64,000 nucleotides of DNA, from assembly GCF_001456355.1 (NCBI RefSeq), contig NZ_CP010271.1:4340001-4404000 (forward strand), read 5' to 3'. Source of the stretch: Mycobacteroides saopaulense. Lineage in GTDB: Bacteria > Actinomycetota > Actinomycetes > Mycobacteriales > Mycobacteriaceae. The position numbers and the translations under genes were made by a program. A model generated the notes under the pieces. The model ran no database searches. It saw nothing but the letters and a program-made list of their open reading frames with translations, and was not told the origin of the DNA. Positions within the stretch are counted from its first letter, which is position 1; each line of letters begins with the position of its first letter. This document shows positions 1 through 8,092 of the stretch, piece after piece.

Positions 1-853
1 CCGCCTGCCACTGCGCCGGAACCAGGAAGATCCCGGTGACTCCCTCGGCCTCCAGCACATCCAGCAGAGCACCGGGATCGAAAGCCCCGAGCGGATGGAT
101 GACCGTAGGCAGTCCCAGCAGCAACCCCGTGATCATGTTGCCCACACCCGCGATGTGGAACATGGGCACACCGATGAATCCCACATCCGTATTCAGGTCG
201 ACGGTGGTGCTCAGCAGATAGGTCATCGCCTGGCCCGAAAGGTTGAGGTGGGTCAGCACCGCGCCTTTGGGTCGGCCGGTCGTTCCGGAGGTGTACATGA
301 TGAGCGCCGGGGTATCGCCGGGTAGATCCACCTCGGGGTGTGCTTCGCCTTCCTCGGCGACGACCTCCTCGTATCCGAGCGCACCGTCCTCCGACTCCGA
401 ACCGGCGACGATGACCGTCTCCAAGGCCGCCACCTGCTGACGCACCGCGGCGGCCACCGGCGCCAGCACCGTCTCCGTGATCGCCACCTTGGCCCCGCTG
501 TCCTGGACCAGGAACGCGATCTCGGGCGGGGTCATGCGGAAGTTCACCGGGATCGCGATGGCACCGAGTTCGTTGATGGCAAGCCATGATTCGACATACT
601 CCGGGCGGTTGAGCATGAGAATCAGTACGCGGTCCCCGGATCCGACGCCGCGCCGGGCGAGCGCGTCGGCCAGGGATTGCACACGCTGACTCAGTTCACC
701 CCAGGAGATGCTGCGGCCCAGATAGCGGATGGCGGTGGCATTGGGTTGCATGAGTGCGTGCCGCGCCAGCTGGTTACACCAGTTCTGCCGCCGCGCGCGG
801 TACGGCTGGTCGAGTCCGGCGGACTGGGTGATTGCGTCGATCATGTCGGTCAC
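1..853 (-). CDS. fadD5: Acyl-CoA synthetase FadD5 (N-terminal part, runs off the left edge)
   Basis: This is an ATP-dependent fatty acid:CoA ligase that activates fatty acids through an acyl-adenylate. The visible 284 residues carry the AMP-binding P-loop MYTSGTTGRPKGA and the downstream GVPMFHIAG segment. The N-terminus (QPYRARRQNWCNQLARHA) resembles M. tuberculosis FadD5 closely. The GTG start at 853 has a TAGGAGAG ribosome site just upstream and lies 11 bp after the crotonase stop, so the two are co-transcribed. In M. tuberculosis fadD5 directly precedes the mce1 operon, so an mce1-type operon probably lies to the left of this window. The C-terminal domain is outside the window. Confidence 0.9.
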   Translation of the reverse strand, partial: MTDMIDAITQSAGLDQPYRARRQNWCNQLARHALMQPNATAIRYLGRSISWGELSQRVQSLADALARRGVGSGDRVLILMLNRPEYVESWLAINELGAIAIPVNFRMTPPEIAFLVQDSGAKVAITETVLAPVAAAVRQQVAALETVIVAGSESEDGALGYEEVVAEEGEAHPEVDLPGDTPALIMYTSGTTGRPKGAVLTHLNLSGQAMTYLLSTTVDLNTDVGFIGVPMFHIAGVGNMITGLLLGLPTVIHPLGAFDPGALLDVLEAEGVTGIFLVPAQWQA

Positions 854-864
854 AAGCTCTCCTA

Positions 865-1671
865 CTAACTGAAGTTGGGGCGTCGGCCCTCAAGGAACGC
901 GGCGAAGCCTTCCTGGGCATCGGGCGAGGTCAACAGCTCGATTTGCCCCTCCCGCTCACGGGCGATGGCCTCGTCGAACAGCTTGAGCGACACCGAGTTC
1001 ATGGCTTGCTTGGTCAGCTGCATTGCACGCCTCGAGCCGCGAGCCAGCCTGCGCGCCGACTTATCGACGCGCCCGCGTAACTGGTCTCCGGGCAACACCT
1101 CGTTGATCAGCCCGGCCGCGAAAGCGTCTGCGGCGTTGAGAGGTTGGGCCAACAGCGCCATGGCGTTGGCCTTCACGCGGCCGATCGAGGCCGATACCAG
1201 CGCACTCGATCCGCCATCGGGCATCAGCCCGATGTTCGCGAAGGCCAGCAGGAAGAAGGCCTTGTCCGCCGCGTAGATCAGGTCGCACGCCAACCCCACC
1301 GAGGCGCCGATGCCGGCGGCCGCGCCTGTGACCTCCGCGATGGTGGGTACCGGGCAATTCAGCACCGCGCGCACCAGGCGCTCGGCGTTATCCATCGTCA
1401 GTTCGGCCGCCTGCTGCGGGGTCAGCTCGCCGGAGCCCGCCGCCAGCTCGGCCACATCGGCACCCGCTGTGAAGGCATTGCCCGCCGCGCCACCGCTGAT
1501 GACGACGACACGCACTTCCTCACGCCCGGCGACAGACTCCAGCGCTTCGATCAGGCCCGCCGTGGCCGGCCCGTTGAGCGCATTCATCCGATCGGGCCTG
1601 GTGAACGTGATTCGCATGATGCCGTCGTCGACGGATACATCGGGTGCGCCGACAGGTTCATCGGAACTCAA
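865..1671 (-). CDS. Enoyl-CoA hydratase/isomerase (crotonase family)
   Basis: A crotonase-fold protein of about 268 residues, expected to hydrate or isomerise enoyl-CoA. The oxyanion segments are AFTAGADVAELA and AAGIGASVGLACD. The position equivalent to the second catalytic Glu sits in LMPDGGSSALV as Asp, so the reaction may be isomerase-like. I place the start at the TTG at 1671 because a perfect AGGAGG lies seven bases upstream; the reading frame is also open to a GTG at 1710. It is the first gene of an operon with fadD5 and is divergent from the GntR regulator, an arrangement that points to control by that regulator. Confidence 0.8.
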   Translation of the reverse strand: MSSDEPVGAPDVSVDDGIMRITFTRPDRMNALNGPATAGLIEALESVAGREEVRVVVISGGAAGNAFTAGADVAELAAGSGELTPQQAAELTMDNAERLVRAVLNCPVPTIAEVTGAAAGIGASVGLACDLIYAADKAFFLLAFANIGLMPDGGSSALVSASIGRVKANAMALLAQPLNAADAFAAGLINEVLPGDQLRGRVDKSARRLARGSRRAMQLTKQAMNSVSLKLFDEAIAREREGQIELLTSPDAQEGFAAFLEGRRPNFS

Positions 1672-1709
1672 ATCACTGCCTCCTGGATTGTCGCTTCGTC
1701 GCGTCCGCA

Positions 1710-1721
1710 CAAATATATTTG
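1710..1721. promoter_or_regulatory. AT-rich 12-bp perfect palindrome in the GntR/crotonase divergent promoter
   Basis: CAAATATATTTG is a perfect palindrome lying 54 bp upstream of the GntR start and just upstream of the preferred crotonase start, in otherwise GC-rich DNA. It is a candidate operator for the adjacent Mce1R-like regulator, or an AT-rich promoter element. The role is inferred from position. Confidence 0.4.
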
Positions 1722-1775
1722 ATATGACTTTAGATGCAAGGGCGTCACCACAAATGGAAATGGCAGGCAGATCGG

Positions 1776-2453
1776 ATGAAATCTCCCCGGGTGCAGACCC
1801 GCGAAATCCGTAGGCCGCAGCTGTCCGAGGAAGTTGCCGGCCGGCTCCGGGCCGCGATCATGACCGGTGAGCTGCGCCCCGGCGAATACATCCGGATGGA
1901 TGAGACGGCCGCCCAGCTGGGTGTGAGTGTCACCCCCGTCCGGGAGGCACTGCTGACGCTGCGCGGAGAAGGCCTGGTTGAGGCCGTCCCTCACCGCGGA
2001 TACATGGCCGCCGCGTTGAGCCGGGCCGATATCGAAGACATCTTCGCGCTGCAGGCTCACCTCGCCGTGGAGCTGGCCAAGTCCGCGGCCCGACGCATAA
2101 CCCCGGAACAGATCGATACCCTGGCAGATCTCAACGACACCCTGCGCAATGCCGGTTCACCCGAATTGATCTCGGTCGCGGAGTTCGAGTTCCACCGATT
2201 TCTCAATCATGTGGCCGATCGCCCCAAGCTGGCCTGGTTCTTGCTGCAGGCCACCCGGTACACACCACACATGATGTTCGCCTCGGCCGACGCGTGGGCG
2301 CGGCACGCGGTGGACGCGCACGACAAGCTCATCGCAGCACTGCGCGCGGGCGACCTGGCCGAGGTAGTTGCCCAAACCGAGGTTCAGTTCGTCGACGGCG
2401 CACGCCGCCTGATCGAATACCTAGACGGCGCCGGGATGTGGTCCGGGGGGTAA
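1776..2453 (+). CDS. mce1R: GntR (FadR-type) regulator, Mce1R-like
   Basis: A 225-residue regulator with an N-terminal winged helix (about residues 20-85; QLSEEVAGRLRAAIMTGELR and VSVTPVREALLTLRGEGLVE) and a C-terminal all-helical FCD effector domain. It resembles M. tuberculosis Rv0165c (Mce1R), which represses the mce1 operon. The ATG at 1776 fits the family N-terminus; an upstream in-frame ATG at 1734 would add 14 unlikely residues. It diverges from the crotonase-fadD5 pair as mce1R diverges from fadD5. Its 3' end overlaps the convergent SRPBCC gene by 33 bp. Confidence 0.85.
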   Translation: MKSPRVQTREIRRPQLSEEVAGRLRAAIMTGELRPGEYIRMDETAAQLGVSVTPVREALLTLRGEGLVEAVPHRGYMAAALSRADIEDIFALQAHLAVELAKSAARRITPEQIDTLADLNDTLRNAGSPELISVAEFEFHRFLNHVADRPKLAWFLLQATRYTPHMMFASADAWARHAVDAHDKLIAALRAGDLAEVVAQTEVQFVDGARRLIEYLDGAGMWSGG

Positions 2454-2924
2454 CACCGGCTCGACCGGCGCGGACGGCTGCAGCTGACCGGAGGCGATGG
2501 CTTCGGCACGACCCTTCAGACCCTCGGCCAAATGTTCGAGGACCTGATTGGCGAGCTTCTTGACCATCGGCTTCGGGATCGGCAGCTTGGTCTCGACATC
2601 CATATCAACAGTGAGCAGGCATGTCGGCCCCATCGGGACGATCGAAAACGTCTGTTCCTGCTTCTCGAAGATGTCACTCTCCAGCAGGCGCGTCGCCACC
2701 TGGGCGGCGTTGAGATACGCGATCTCGGCGACGTTGGTCGTCGACATGCCCGTCATCTCCACCTTCAGCCGCACGATGTGGGGGCGTCCATCCGGAAGAC
2801 GGTTCAGGATCTCGACGCTGGTGATCTCCTTGTTCCACTCGGGGTAGGCCTCGTAGTTGGTAACGATGGAGACGATCACCTGCGGCGGCGCGGCCACCTC
2901 GACGGTCTGACTGACGACTGGCAT
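2421..2924 (-). CDS. SRPBCC (START-like) family protein, Rv0164-type
   Basis: A 167-residue helix-grip (Bet v1/START-like) protein predicted to bind a hydrophobic ligand. The start VSQTVEVAAPPQVIVSIVTN followed by YPEWNKEI, and the end MVKKLANQVLEHLAEGLK, match the M. tuberculosis Rv0164 (TB18.5) pattern. A Pro-rich tail ends the protein. It begins four bases after the alpha/beta hydrolase stop, as the last gene of the TetR-hydrolase-SRPBCC operon. The biochemical role of the family is not established. Confidence 0.8.
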   Translation of the reverse strand: MPVVSQTVEVAAPPQVIVSIVTNYEAYPEWNKEITSVEILNRLPDGRPHIVRLKVEMTGMSTTNVAEIAYLNAAQVATRLLESDIFEKQEQTFSIVPMGPTCLLTVDMDVETKLPIPKPMVKKLANQVLEHLAEGLKGRAEAIASGQLQPSAPVEPVLPPGPHPGAV

Positions 2925-2928
2925 TGCC

Positions 2929-3846
2929 TCACTCTACCTTTGCAGTTGGCGAACCCAGGAACTCACGCACGAGTTCGTACACCACATCCGGGCACTCCAG
3001 GTGCACGAAATGTCCACCGCCATCGATGATTTCAACGCTGCGGTCGGGTAAATCGGGGCGCGCAGACTGTACCAACCGCTGGGTCATGCACCCATCGTCG
3101 CGGCCATGCAGATAGAGCAGTGGGGTGCGTGCTCCGTCCAGCAGGGATCGCTGGGTCTTCCAGTACTTGCGTGACGGGAACAGAGCTCGCCGAATGTTTG
3201 CGCGGTAGTAGCCGATCACCGCCCGACGGTTCCCCTTCTGGAGCATCGCCTCACTGGTGTACAGCACGTCCGCGTGCGCCTCGTATCCCGGCGACCATCT
3301 CCGCCAGTACAGACGCAATAGCCAGGGCAGCAGCAATTCGGGCAGCACCGGAACCTGGTGGAACAACGTGTACCAACTCATCAGCAGCTGCCGTCCGGCC
3401 ACACCGGGCCATCCGGCCGGCCCGATCGACGAGAGGTTCGAGCCGAGGACTTCGAACGGCGGGACGGCCATCGTGACCATCCGGGCGAACGGCGACCGGC
3501 TGCTGCGAGCGAGAGCGTTACCCACCAGCGCGCCCCAGTCATGGCCGATGTAGATCGCCCGTTCGTCGCCACCCAGCACCGCATGGATGTCCAGGATGTC
3601 CTGCATCAGGGCGCCCAGGCCGTATTCGGCGTCGGCGGGTATTTCACTGGGTGCGTAGCCGCGGGTGAACGGCGCCACCACACGCCATCCGTCTGCGGCC
3701 AACCTCGGCCCCAGCAGACGCCAGGTGTGGGCGGAATCAGGGAAGCCGTGCCCGCAGATCACCAGCGGTCCGTCCGGCGGGCCCCAGGACAACGCCTGCA
3801 ATCTGACGTTGGGCAGATCCAAGGTCAGGAGGGAGTCAGCGGCCAC
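2929..3846 (-). CDS. Alpha/beta hydrolase (epoxide-hydrolase-like)
   Basis: An alpha/beta hydrolase fold protein of about 305 residues. The oxyanion motif HGFPDSAHTW and the nucleophile elbow IGHDWGALVG (Asp nucleophile, as in epoxide hydrolases and dehalogenases) are clear, and the catalytic His is probably in GGGHFVHLE. I chose GTG at 3846, which has a GGCGG seven bases upstream; a TTG at 3876 in the same frame would overlap the TetR stop. It lies between the TetR gene and the SRPBCC gene in one operon. The substrate is unknown; lipid epoxides are a guess. Confidence 0.78.
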   Translation of the reverse strand: MAADSLLTLDLPNVRLQALSWGPPDGPLVICGHGFPDSAHTWRLLGPRLAADGWRVVAPFTRGYAPSEIPADAEYGLGALMQDILDIHAVLGGDERAIYIGHDWGALVGNALARSSRSPFARMVTMAVPPFEVLGSNLSSIGPAGWPGVAGRQLLMSWYTLFHQVPVLPELLLPWLLRLYWRRWSPGYEAHADVLYTSEAMLQKGNRRAVIGYYRANIRRALFPSRKYWKTQRSLLDGARTPLLYLHGRDDGCMTQRLVQSARPDLPDRSVEIIDGGGHFVHLECPDVVYELVREFLGSPTAKVE

Positions 3847-3859
3847 TACCGGTCCGCCG

Positions 3860-4546
3860 CTACGGGGTGCCGTCAACGGACGCCGCCGATGCGACGCCCA
3901 ACGGATCGTTTATTCGCGTGGCTTCGTCCCGGATCAGCCCGCGCAGCAGCGTGGTACTGAACTCCACGGCGATCTCCTGCGCGCTGCGACGCCCACTCGG
4001 GTTGAGCCAACGATAGGAGCCCAGCACCATTCCGATGTAGCCGAGCGCCATCACGTGCGAGTCGCATTCGACGAACTCTGAGCTGGCGATGCCGCGCTCG
4101 ATGATGTTCTGAACCCGCTCCTGCACCATGTCTTCGCGCTTGCGGATCTCGGCGACCTGCTCAGGTGAGAGCCATTCCGAGAGGAACGGATTCTCCTGGA
4201 AGTACACCGCTCCCTGCTCGCGGTTCGAGAAGATAAGCGCGAGCATGCGGCTCGTGCATTGATACAGCGACTCACGCGCGGACCATCGTGGATCGTCCTG
4301 CAGACAGGCCAGGGTCTCCTCGGCCGCCTTGAAGTAGATCTCGTACAGGATCAGCGCCTTGGACGCGAAGTAGTGATAGACCGTCGCCTTGTTCAAGCCG
4401 GCGACATCGGCGATATCGTCCATTCGGGTGCCGTGGTAGCCCCGAGCGGCGAACAACTTGGACGCCACGGCCACCAGTTCATCGCGGCGGCCCGCACGGC
4501 GCTGCGATGAGCTGCCTGCCTTTGAGGCGTCGGGGACCGGTTGCAT
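3860..4546 (-). CDS. TetR-family regulator, Rv0158-type
   Basis: A 228-residue repressor with an N-terminal helix-turn-helix (about residues 20-66; ARGYHGTRMDDIADVAGLNK then ATVYHYFASK) and a C-terminal ligand domain with DSHVMALGYIGMVLGSYRWL, nearly as in M. tuberculosis Rv0158. ATG at 4546 has GTGAGG upstream. It leads an operon with the hydrolase and SRPBCC genes and diverges from the LtrA gene. A CCAACCAGTTG element lies about 50 bp upstream and may be its own operator. The ligand is unknown. Confidence 0.85.
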   Translation of the reverse strand: MQPVPDASKAGSSSQRRAGRRDELVAVASKLFAARGYHGTRMDDIADVAGLNKATVYHYFASKALILYEIYFKAAEETLACLQDDPRWSARESLYQCTSRMLALIFSNREQGAVYFQENPFLSEWLSPEQVAEIRKREDMVQERVQNIIERGIASSEFVECDSHVMALGYIGMVLGSYRWLNPSGRRSAQEIAVEFSTTLLRGLIRDEATRINDPLGVASAASVDGTP

Positions 4547-4593
4547 GGTGCCTCACTATATGCGCAGGGTTTCCACGCGCGGACGAAATCCCG

Positions 4594-4608
4594 ATCAACT
4601 GGTTGGAT
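4594..4608. promoter_or_regulatory. CCAACCAGTTG pseudo-palindrome, candidate TetR operator
   Basis: On the plus strand ATCAACTGGTTGGAT; the complement contains CCAACCAGTTG, with arms CCAAC and GTTG(A). The same 11-mer core occurs at 35487-35497, upstream of the aldehyde dehydrogenase. It lies in the divergent TetR/LtrA promoter region. The operator role is inferred. Confidence 0.35.
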
Positions 4609-4697
4609 TAGTACGCCCACATGTTCGCCGGCTCTGGCGCCCTCGGCACGTTAAGCTGCCCACGTCCGCCGCCCTTTCGACACCGGTAGGTAACCAC

Positions 4698-5864
4698 ATG
4701 ATCAGTGGCCTGCGTGCCATGGTGGCCCGCGATCCCGCGCAACCGCACCGCGCGGCCACCCCGCTCGAACTCCTCTTCGACCTAGTCTTCGTGGTCGCCG
4801 TCTCTCGCGCGTCCGGCGCTTTGCATCACTTCTGGGCCGAGGGACATTTCGTCGAGGGACTCACCGGATACGCGATGGGTTTCTTCGCGATCTGGTGGGC
4901 CTGGATGAACTTCACCTGGTTCGCGAGCGCCTTCGACACCGACGACTGGCTGTACCGGTTGATGACCTTCGTGCAGATGGCCGGCGCGCTCACCATCGCC
5001 GCAGGCGTCGAGCGCGCGATGACTGGGGCCGACTTCGGCGTCGTCATCGCCGGATACGTGTTGATGCGCCTCGCGGCGGGCAGCCAATGGCTGCGCGCGG
5101 CGATCAGCGATCCCACCATGCGCGCCACCTGTCTGCGCTACGTCGCGGGCATCGCCATAGTCCAGTCGGCCTGGGTGTGGTGGGGACTCTTCGCACCCGA
5201 GCATCTACGTTTCGGGCTTTTCATCGCGATCGCGCTGGCCGACGTGTCCGTCCCGCTGTTCGCCGAGCGCACCGCACCGACGACATGGCATCCCGTACAC
5301 ATCGCGGAGCGCTATGGCCTGTTCACACTGATCGTGCTGGGCGAGTCCATCCTGGCCTCGGCGAATTCGATCATCGGTGGCGCCGAGGAGGCAGACCACG
5401 CCGGCACCATGATCAGCATCGCGGTATCCGCCCTCGTCATCGTCGCCGCGGTGTGGTGGATCTACTTCGACGAAGAGCAGGAGTGCAAGGACTCCTCGCT
5501 ACGCGCGAGCGTGCTGTGGGGCTACAGCCATTACTTCATCTTCGCCTCTGTCGCCGCGATCTCGGCCGGGTTCGAGGTAGCGGTCGATGAGGGGCTCGGC
5601 AAGAGCCATCTGAGCCCCACCACCGCGGCGCTCACCATCACCGTCCCGTTCGCCATCTATGTCGTGCTGGCGTGGCTGGTGCTGCTGCTGCAGCGCCGCG
5701 ACACCATACTGAACGTCGGGCTACCGACGATTGCCGTTGCCTCCGTGGCGATCTCATCGCTACCACATGCGCTCTACTGGCTCGCCGGGTTGGCGGCATT
5801 GGCGGCAGCGCTGGTGACCTGGCGACGCGTCGAGGACACCGAGCATGCACCCGCCGCCCCTTAA
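4698..5864 (+). CDS. Low-temperature-requirement A (LtrA) family membrane protein
   Basis: A 388-residue integral membrane protein with about ten hydrophobic segments. The family hallmark near the N-terminus, TPLELLFDLVFVVAVSRA, is present, followed by FFAIWWAWMNFTWFASAFD and the HIAERYGLFTLIVLGESIL motif. The start is ATG 4698 with GGTAGG upstream; an ORF reaching back to 4458 would cover the divergent promoter and lacks family sequence. Family function is poorly defined; the name comes from Listeria cold-growth mutants. The stop codon TAA overlaps the stop of the convergent secreted protein within TTAA. Confidence 0.85.
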   Translation: MISGLRAMVARDPAQPHRAATPLELLFDLVFVVAVSRASGALHHFWAEGHFVEGLTGYAMGFFAIWWAWMNFTWFASAFDTDDWLYRLMTFVQMAGALTIAAGVERAMTGADFGVVIAGYVLMRLAAGSQWLRAAISDPTMRATCLRYVAGIAIVQSAWVWWGLFAPEHLRFGLFIAIALADVSVPLFAERTAPTTWHPVHIAERYGLFTLIVLGESILASANSIIGGAEEADHAGTMISIAVSALVIVAAVWWIYFDEEQECKDSSLRASVLWGYSHYFIFASVAAISAGFEVAVDEGLGKSHLSPTTAALTITVPFAIYVVLAWLVLLLQRRDTILNVGLPTIAVASVAISSLPHALYWLAGLAALAAALVTWRRVEDTEHAPAAP

Positions 5865-6244
5865 CGGACAGGGCACACCCGATCCAGGGCCGCCATGGTG
5901 TTGACCGCGGCGGCCACGTCTTCACCAGGCGGCGCCAACACCCCGTCCACCGAGGTCTGAGCGGCCATCGCGTCCGCGTAGTGCTCCGCGGCCCCCGCGG
6001 CCTCCAGTGCGCGGTCTCGCACCGTCAGGTCTGAGGTCTCCCCCGCCGCCGTCCGAAGCAAGACGGCTATCGCCCGGTTCCGTGCGACAGCGGTCTGGCG
6101 AACCGCCACCCCGTTCTCGTGCGAGAGCTGCCGAATCTGCGTCCGCGCGCGATCGACAGAGGCGCAGTCGTGAGAGTCCGCCGCGGCCGGCGCCGGGCTC
6201 AGCAGGACGCACAGCCCGGCCAGTACGGTCAGTGGCCCACGCAT
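5861..6244 (-). CDS. Small secreted protein with signal peptide, function unknown
   Basis: A 127-residue protein starting MRGPLTVLAGLCVLLSPAPAAADSHDC, with a typical Sec signal peptide cleaved after AAA. The mature part is helical and Ala-rich and has two Cys, near the mature N-terminus (SHDCAS) and near the C-terminus (DRVCPVR), which could form a disulfide. I chose ATG 6244 because the signal peptide begins there; the upstream 22 residues of the open frame (to 6310) are not signal-like. Small mycobacterial exported proteins of this kind are common. I do not recognise a named family. Confidence 0.65.
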   Translation of the reverse strand: MRGPLTVLAGLCVLLSPAPAAADSHDCASVDRARTQIRQLSHENGVAVRQTAVARNRAIAVLLRTAAGETSDLTVRDRALEAAGAAEHYADAMAAQTSVDGVLAPPGEDVAAAVNTMAALDRVCPVR

Positions 6245-6330
6245 AACCCCTTCATACGCCGAGTGGGAACCTAACGAGGATTTCCGGCCGGATTCCACGC
6301 GAGGTCCCACTCGGTCGCACAGAGTTTGCG

Positions 6331-7776
6331 CTACAGCGCCTTCAGCTCTTCGATGACCGCGGACACCGACTTCTTGGCATCCCCGAACAGCATCGAGGTC
6401 TGCGGTTGGAAGAACAGCGGGTTCTCGATGCCGGCGTAGCCCGAGCTCATCGAACGCTTGAGCACGATGACCGAGCGCGACTCATCGACATTCAGGATCG
6501 GCATGCCGTGAATCGGGCTGGACGGGTCGTTGCGTGCCGCCGGGTTGGTGACGTCGTTGGCGCCGATCACGATGGTGACATCGGTCCGGTTGAACTCGCC
6601 GTTGATGTCGTCCATTTCCTTCATGGCGTCGTACTCGACATCGGCCTCGGCCAGCAGGACGTTCATGTGGCCGGGCATCCGACCCGCAACCGGGTGAATG
6701 GCGTACTTGACCTCGACACCCTTGCTCTCCAACAGATCCGCCATCTCCTTGACGGTGTGCTGAGCCTGCGCGACGGCCAGACCGTAGCCGGGCACCACGA
6801 TCACTTGGTTGGCGTAGGCCATCTGGATCGCGGCGTCGGAAGCCGACGTGGCCTTGACCGTGCCCTGCTCGGCCGAACCGCCCGCGGCGGCGGTGTCACC
6901 GCCACCGAACGAACCGAACACGATGGCCGGGATCGACCGGTTCATCGCGACGGCCATCAGATTGGTCAGGATCGAACCGGAGGCGCCGACGATCATGCCG
7001 GCGACAATCATGGCGGTGTTGTTCAACGCCAGACCAGCTGCGGCAGCGGACAAACCGGTCATCGCGTTGAGTAGTGAGATGACCACCGGCATGTCGGCGC
7101 CGCCGATCGGGAAGACCACGAACAGACCCATCACACCGGCGAACACCAGCACCGCGACGATCCACCACTCCGGCAGGCCGGGGTGCAGCCCGATGTAGAC
7201 GGCGGTACCGACGGCGGCCAGCAGCAGCAGGATGTTGGAGGCCTGGAAGAGCTTGGCGGAGGCCACCAGCCGCTTCTCGACGTTCTTCGGGATGGACTCC
7301 TGCAGTTTGGCGAAGGCCACCAGCGAGCCCCAGAACGACACCGAACCGATGATCGCGGCGAACAGCGATCCCACCACCAGAGCGACGGTCGGCGACTGGT
7401 CCGGCTTGAACTCCGAGAAACCCTTGGTCTCAATGAATTCCGACCAAGCGATAAGCGCGACGGTGCCACCACCGACACCGTTGAACAACGCTACCAGCTG
7501 CGGCATGGCGGTCATCTTGGTCTTCAGCGCGGGCGGGATGCCCAGCACGACACCAATTCCCAGACCGGCACCGATCAGGATCCAGTCCAGCGTGGTGGCG
7601 GTCTCGCTGACTTTGATCAAGGTGGCGAGGACGGCGATACCCATACCGACGGCGGCAATCCAGTTGCCGCGCACCGCGGTCTTGGGTCCGGTCAGCCCGG
7701 ACAGGCCGTAGATGAAGAGGGCGAACGCGGCGATGTAGAGAACATCGACGACGTAGTTGAGGCTTTCGCTGCTCAC
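6331..7776 (-). CDS. pntB: NAD(P) transhydrogenase subunit beta
   Basis: The beta subunit of the proton-translocating transhydrogenase (NADH + NADP+ to NAD+ + NADPH, driven by the proton gradient). Of 481 residues, the first ~290 form eight to nine transmembrane helices (domain II) and the last ~180 the NADP-binding domain III, with VPGYGLAVAQAQH, HPVAGRMPGHMNVLLAEA and VIGANDVTNPAA. It overlaps pntAB by four bases (ATGA), so the subunits are translated together. A split alpha subunit with three genes is usual in mycobacteria (Rv0155-Rv0157). Confidence 0.96.
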   Translation of the reverse strand: MSSESLNYVVDVLYIAAFALFIYGLSGLTGPKTAVRGNWIAAVGMGIAVLATLIKVSETATTLDWILIGAGLGIGVVLGIPPALKTKMTAMPQLVALFNGVGGGTVALIAWSEFIETKGFSEFKPDQSPTVALVVGSLFAAIIGSVSFWGSLVAFAKLQESIPKNVEKRLVASAKLFQASNILLLLAAVGTAVYIGLHPGLPEWWIVAVLVFAGVMGLFVVFPIGGADMPVVISLLNAMTGLSAAAAGLALNNTAMIVAGMIVGASGSILTNLMAVAMNRSIPAIVFGSFGGGDTAAAGGSAEQGTVKATSASDAAIQMAYANQVIVVPGYGLAVAQAQHTVKEMADLLESKGVEVKYAIHPVAGRMPGHMNVLLAEADVEYDAMKEMDDINGEFNRTDVTIVIGANDVTNPAARNDPSSPIHGMPILNVDESRSVIVLKRSMSSGYAGIENPLFFQPQTSMLFGDAKKSVSAVIEELKAL

Positions 7777-8090
7777 TTGGCCGCCTCCTTCTGCTCAGGC
7801 TTCTTCGACTTGAACATGCCCAGCATGCGATCGGTGACCAAGAAGCCACCGATCACGTTCAGGGTTCCGAAGATCAGCGCGACGAACGCGATGATCCGTG
7901 TGCCCCAGCTGGCGTCGGCGGGCAGGTTGCCCAGCACGATCAGTGCACCCAGCACCACGATGCCGTGAATGGCGTTGGTGCCAGACATCAGTGGCGTGTG
8001 CAAGGTGTTGGGCACCTTGGAGATGACGGCGAATCCGACGAACCCGGCAAGCACCAGGATCGCGATGTTGGCCAGTAGCTGTCCGTACAT
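7773..8090 (-). CDS. pntAB: NAD(P) transhydrogenase subunit alpha, part 2 (membrane domain)
   Basis: A 105-residue membrane protein holding the transmembrane segment of the alpha subunit: three to four helices (LANIAILVLAGFVGFAVI; GIVVLGALIVLG; IIAFVALIFGTLNVIGGFLV). It contributes to the proton channel with PntB. It starts two bases after the pntAA stop and ends in a four-base overlap with pntB. The charged C-terminal tail (FKSKKPEQKEAAK) is cytoplasmic. Confidence 0.95.
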   Translation of the reverse strand: MYGQLLANIAILVLAGFVGFAVISKVPNTLHTPLMSGTNAIHGIVVLGALIVLGNLPADASWGTRIIAFVALIFGTLNVIGGFLVTDRMLGMFKSKKPEQKEAAK

Positions 8091-8092
8091 GT

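Noticed and set aside
7183..7968. 261-residue plus-strand frame opposite pntB/pntAB
   Set aside because: Composition is Gly/Gln/His/Asp-rich as expected from the antisense of GC-rich genes; the minus-strand genes are certain.
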